Positions 5,406-7,928 of a DNA stretch of 7,928 nucleotides are shown here, piece after piece (position 1 is the stretch's first letter; every line of letters begins with the position of its first letter). The notes under the pieces were generated by a model. That model was given only the letters and a program-made list of their open reading frames with translations, made no database searches and was not told the DNA's origin. A program made the position numbers and the translations under genes. The stretch is from RGIG9151 sp963635575 (GTDB lineage Bacteria; Bacillota; Clostridia; TANB77; RGIG9151): positions 1 through 7,928 of the forward strand of contig CAVHFU010000051.1 in the NCBI GenBank assembly GCA_963635575.1, read 5' to 3'.

Positions 5406-7928
5406 ATGAACAATTATACGATTTTACATTTACACAGCATGGATTCTAACCCGTTTAGCGGATTAACAGTGGATTCTATTACGCCGTATGAACAGTACAT
5501 ATATAAAGCCAAAGAGCTTGGGATGAAAGCAATCGCATTTACCGAGCACGGTTCTGTATTGCATAATATTGCTAAAAAACAACTATGTGAGAAGAATGGA
5601 ATTAAATATATTCACGCTGAGGAGTTTTATGTAACAAAATCATTAGATAATTTAGAAAGAGACAATTATCATTGTTTATTATATGCAGCCAATAAAGAAG
5701 GTGTTAGAGAGCTTAATTATTTATCATCAATATCTATGAATAAAGATGATGGTCATTTTTATTATAATCCTAGAATAACTATAGACGAGCTTATTAACAC
5801 TTCTGATAATATTTTTGTATTGACTGGTTGTGTTGCTGGTATGCTTGCAAAAGGTGATGAAGAAATACAAGAGAAATTTTTAAAGTTTGTTATAGCGAAT
5901 AAACATAGATGTTGGCTAGAAATACAACCGCATAAATTCCATTTACAGGTTATGTATAACAATTATCTATGTAACATTTCACAAAAATATGGATTGAAAC
6001 TTATTGCTACTAGTGATATACACGCTATCAACGAAGAACATATGGATGGAAGAGCAATGATGCAGAAAAGCAAGAATATCGTTTTTCATGATGAAGATGA
6101 GTGTGATCTTACATTTAAAAGTTATGATCAATTAGTAGATGCATTTAATTGGCAAGGAAGTTTGCCAACAGAAGTTTTTATGAATGCCATAGAAGAAACG
6201 AATAGGTTCGCTGATATGGTCGAAGATTACGATTTAGATTATTCTAATAAATACCCTAGGTTATACGATAATGCCGAAGAAGAATTTAAAAAAAGAATAA
6301 TAGCCGGCATATATGAACGAGGCATAAACAAGTTGCCTAATTACAGAACTGAATATAAACCAAGGATTAAGGAAGAATTTAAAGCATATAAACAGACAGA
6401 CGCTATTGATTTTATGCTTTTAGACTCAGACTATAAAAACTGGATGCGTGAAAACGGTATGCATTGTGGGTGTTCTAGAGGCTCTGTCGCAGGAAGTCTG
6501 ATAGCATACCTTATTCATTCAACAGATGTTGATTCTGTCAAGTACAATTTAAACTTCTCTAGATTTATTAATCCCGAAAGAGCATCGTTGGCAGATGTGG
6601 ATACTGATATTTTTGCCGAAGATAGATATAAAGTAAGAGAATATTTTTTTAATAAGCCCGGATTATATTGCTGCAATATTGTTACATTTAATACAATTCA
6701 GCTTAAAGGAGCAATCAAAGATATTGGTAGAGCTTTAGGTATGACACCAGATGAAACGCAAGCCATATCGAATCAAGTATATGCTGATGAAAATGGCAAT
6801 GATACATTGCCGAAAGAAACAAGAGATAAGTATCCTGAGTTGATAAAGTATGTAGATATAGTTAACGGCACTATTACTTCATTAGGTAGACACGCTGCTG
6901 GAATTGTATGTAGCCCAACTGATGTGAGGTATGATTTTGGAACATTATCCATTAGTTCAGATCCTCGTCCTGTTAGTCAAATTGATATGCATGAAGTGGA
7001 TAGCTTAAATTTTGTTAAACTAGATTTACTTGGACTAAATGCAGTGGGGCTCATAGATAAGGCTTGTAAACTTATAGGAATTGATTATTTAACTCCAGAC
7101 AAAATGGATTTTTCGGATGAAAATGTGATTAATTCGATAGCAAAAGATACAACTCTTATTTTCCAATTTGAGTCTGGTTTTGCTTCGGATGGCTTAAAAA
7201 GCACACTTAGCAAAAAAAGTATTAATAATATGAAGAGTAAAAATAACGACATTTCTTATCTTGATATTATAGCAATGGTTTCAGGAGCTATTAGACCAGC
7301 TGGTGAATCTTACAGAGAAGATTTGTTTCATGGAAGATATCACGACAATGGTGATGATACGCTTAATAAATTCCTTGAACCAACACTTGGCTACCTAGTG
7401 TATCAATGTCAAATTATCGAATTTCTTAATAAATTTTGTGGTTTTACAATGGGACAAGCCGATATTGTACGTAGAGGGTTTGCCAAAAAGACTGGCACAG
7501 ACGAATTTATACCAGTTATAAAAAATGGTGGATATATGAAGGATATTCACGGCGATAAAGATGAAAGATATATTAAAGGATTTGTCGCAATCGCTCAAGA
7601 ACAGTATGGAATGACGAAAGAAAAGGCGGAAGAAGTTATTGTGTCATTTTTGCAAGTAATTGAAGACGCTTCGTCTTATCTTTTCTCTAAAAATCACGCA
7701 GTACCCTATAGTCAAATTGGTTTTATGATAGGATGGTTGAGATATTATTATCCGGTGCAATTACTTACAGCTGCATTAAATGTCTATAAAGCAAATGATG
7801 CTAAAATGCTTGAAATAAAAGAATATACTAAATCTAAAGGTATAAAAATAGAAGGTATTAAATTTGGTAAATCTAAAGCAGAGTATTTTATGGATGTAAA
7901 TAGTAATACAATATACACGGGTATTGAG
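5406..7928 (+). CDS. dnaE-like: DNA polymerase III alpha subunit, DnaE-type (3' end missing)
   Basis: Replicative DNA polymerase; the frame is open to the window edge, with 841 codons visible of about 1,100-1,300 expected. The N-terminal PHP domain (about residues 1-210) has LHLHS, FTEHG, the Glu of HAEEFY, TGC and SDIH. By comparison with canonical PHP sites, the nine ligands are H8, H10, D23, H48, E73, H89, C142, D204 and H206, all present. The polymerase domain shows CSRGSVAGSL (with R358), NPERASLADVDTDI with catalytic Asp399 and Asp401, GRHAAG, and VKLDLLGL with the third catalytic Asp540. Later come IRPAGES, LEPTLGYLVYQCQ and FSKNHAVPYS, matching DnaE thumb and finger segments. ATG 5406 follows AAAGGAG at 5387-5393 (12 nt, slightly long); no nearer in-frame start exists. 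It is DnaE-type, not PolC: no inserted epsilon-like exonuclease is seen. DnaE-like polymerases are known in SPbeta-type phages. The C-terminal OB-fold and clamp-binding region lie outside the window. Confidence 0.95.
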   Translation, partial: MNNYTILHLHSMDSNPFSGLTVDSITPYEQYIYKAKELGMKAIAFTEHGSVLHNIAKKQLCEKNGIKYIHAEEFYVTKSLDNLERDNYHCLLYAANKEGVRELNYLSSISMNKDDGHFYYNPRITIDELINTSDNIFVLTGCVAGMLAKGDEEIQEKFLKFVIANKHRCWLEIQPHKFHLQVMYNNYLCNISQKYGLKLIATSDIHAINEEHMDGRAMMQKSKNIVFHDEDECDLTFKSYDQLVDAFNWQGSLPTEVFMNAIEETNRFADMVEDYDLDYSNKYPRLYDNAEEEFKKRIIAGIYERGINKLPNYRTEYKPRIKEEFKAYKQTDAIDFMLLDSDYKNWMRENGMHCGCSRGSVAGSLIAYLIHSTDVDSVKYNLNFSRFINPERASLADVDTDIFAEDRYKVREYFFNKPGLYCCNIVTFNTIQLKGAIKDIGRALGMTPDETQAISNQVYADENGNDTLPKETRDKYPELIKYVDIVNGTITSLGRHAAGIVCSPTDVRYDFGTLSISSDPRPVSQIDMHEVDSLNFVKLDLLGLNAVGLIDKACKLIGIDYLTPDKMDFSDENVINSIAKDTTLIFQFESGFASDGLKSTLSKKSINNMKSKNNDISYLDIIAMVSGAIRPAGESYREDLFHGRYHDNGDDTLNKFLEPTLGYLVYQCQIIEFLNKFCGFTMGQADIVRRGFAKKTGTDEFIPVIKNGGYMKDIHGDKDERYIKGFVAIAQEQYGMTKEKAEEVIVSFLQVIEDASSYLFSKNHAVPYSQIGFMIGWLRYYYPVQLLTAALNVYKANDAKMLEIKEYTKSKGIKIEGIKFGKSKAEYFMDVNSNTIYTGIE

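Overview
The window looks like an early/replication region of a double-stranded DNA phage or prophage of a low-GC Gram-positive host, probably a gut Clostridia-type Firmicute. The reasons are: AT-rich sequence; AGGAGG-type ribosome binding sites before almost every gene; TTG as an occasional start codon; near-consensus sigma-A promoters; all genes on the + strand and tightly packed, many overlapping or touching; and a run of very short uncharacterised proteins between replication genes. The standard bacterial code fits throughout. The host assignment is inference; no 16S, tRNA or structural phage gene is present.

Layout. Positions 1-657 hold the C-terminal part of a group I (NifS/IscS-like) cysteine desulfurase whose start lies outside the window. 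A perfect sigma-A promoter (TTGACA, 17 bp, TATAAT) sits across the end of that gene and should drive the next transcription unit. That unit starts with a DnaG-like TOPRIM primase with a zinc-less N-terminal domain (708-1706), followed by a RecB/AddB/Cas4-type PD-(D/E)XK nuclease with a likely Fe-S cysteine set (1729-2802). Nine small genes then run from 2799 to 5303: an acidic protein, two small phage-type proteins (one a charged coiled coil), a 202-aa CxxC/CxxC zinc-ribbon protein, a one-helix membrane protein, a 53-aa gene nested across its 3' end, and three further small proteins. One gap of about 110 bp (4195-4305) can fold into alternative RNA helices.

A second control region (5304-5405) carries a near-consensus promoter (TTGACG, 17 bp, TATGAT) overlapped by a 14-bp perfect hairpin with a GAAA tetraloop. 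After it comes a DnaE-type DNA polymerase III alpha subunit (5406 to the end of the window, 841 codons seen, C-terminus missing). This frame stays open to the window edge.

How the genes fit together. Primase, nuclease and polymerase form the core of a phage-encoded replication/recombination module. Phage DnaE-type polymerases are known, for example in the SPbeta group of Bacillus phages. The polymerase keeps all nine expected PHP-domain metal ligands, so it may proofread for itself. The desulfurase could supply sulfur for the Fe-S cluster of the neighbouring nuclease, or for a nucleic-acid thio-modification encoded outside the window; this is inference. The two promoter regions share several sequence boxes in a different order, which suggests common control of the primase unit and the polymerase gene.
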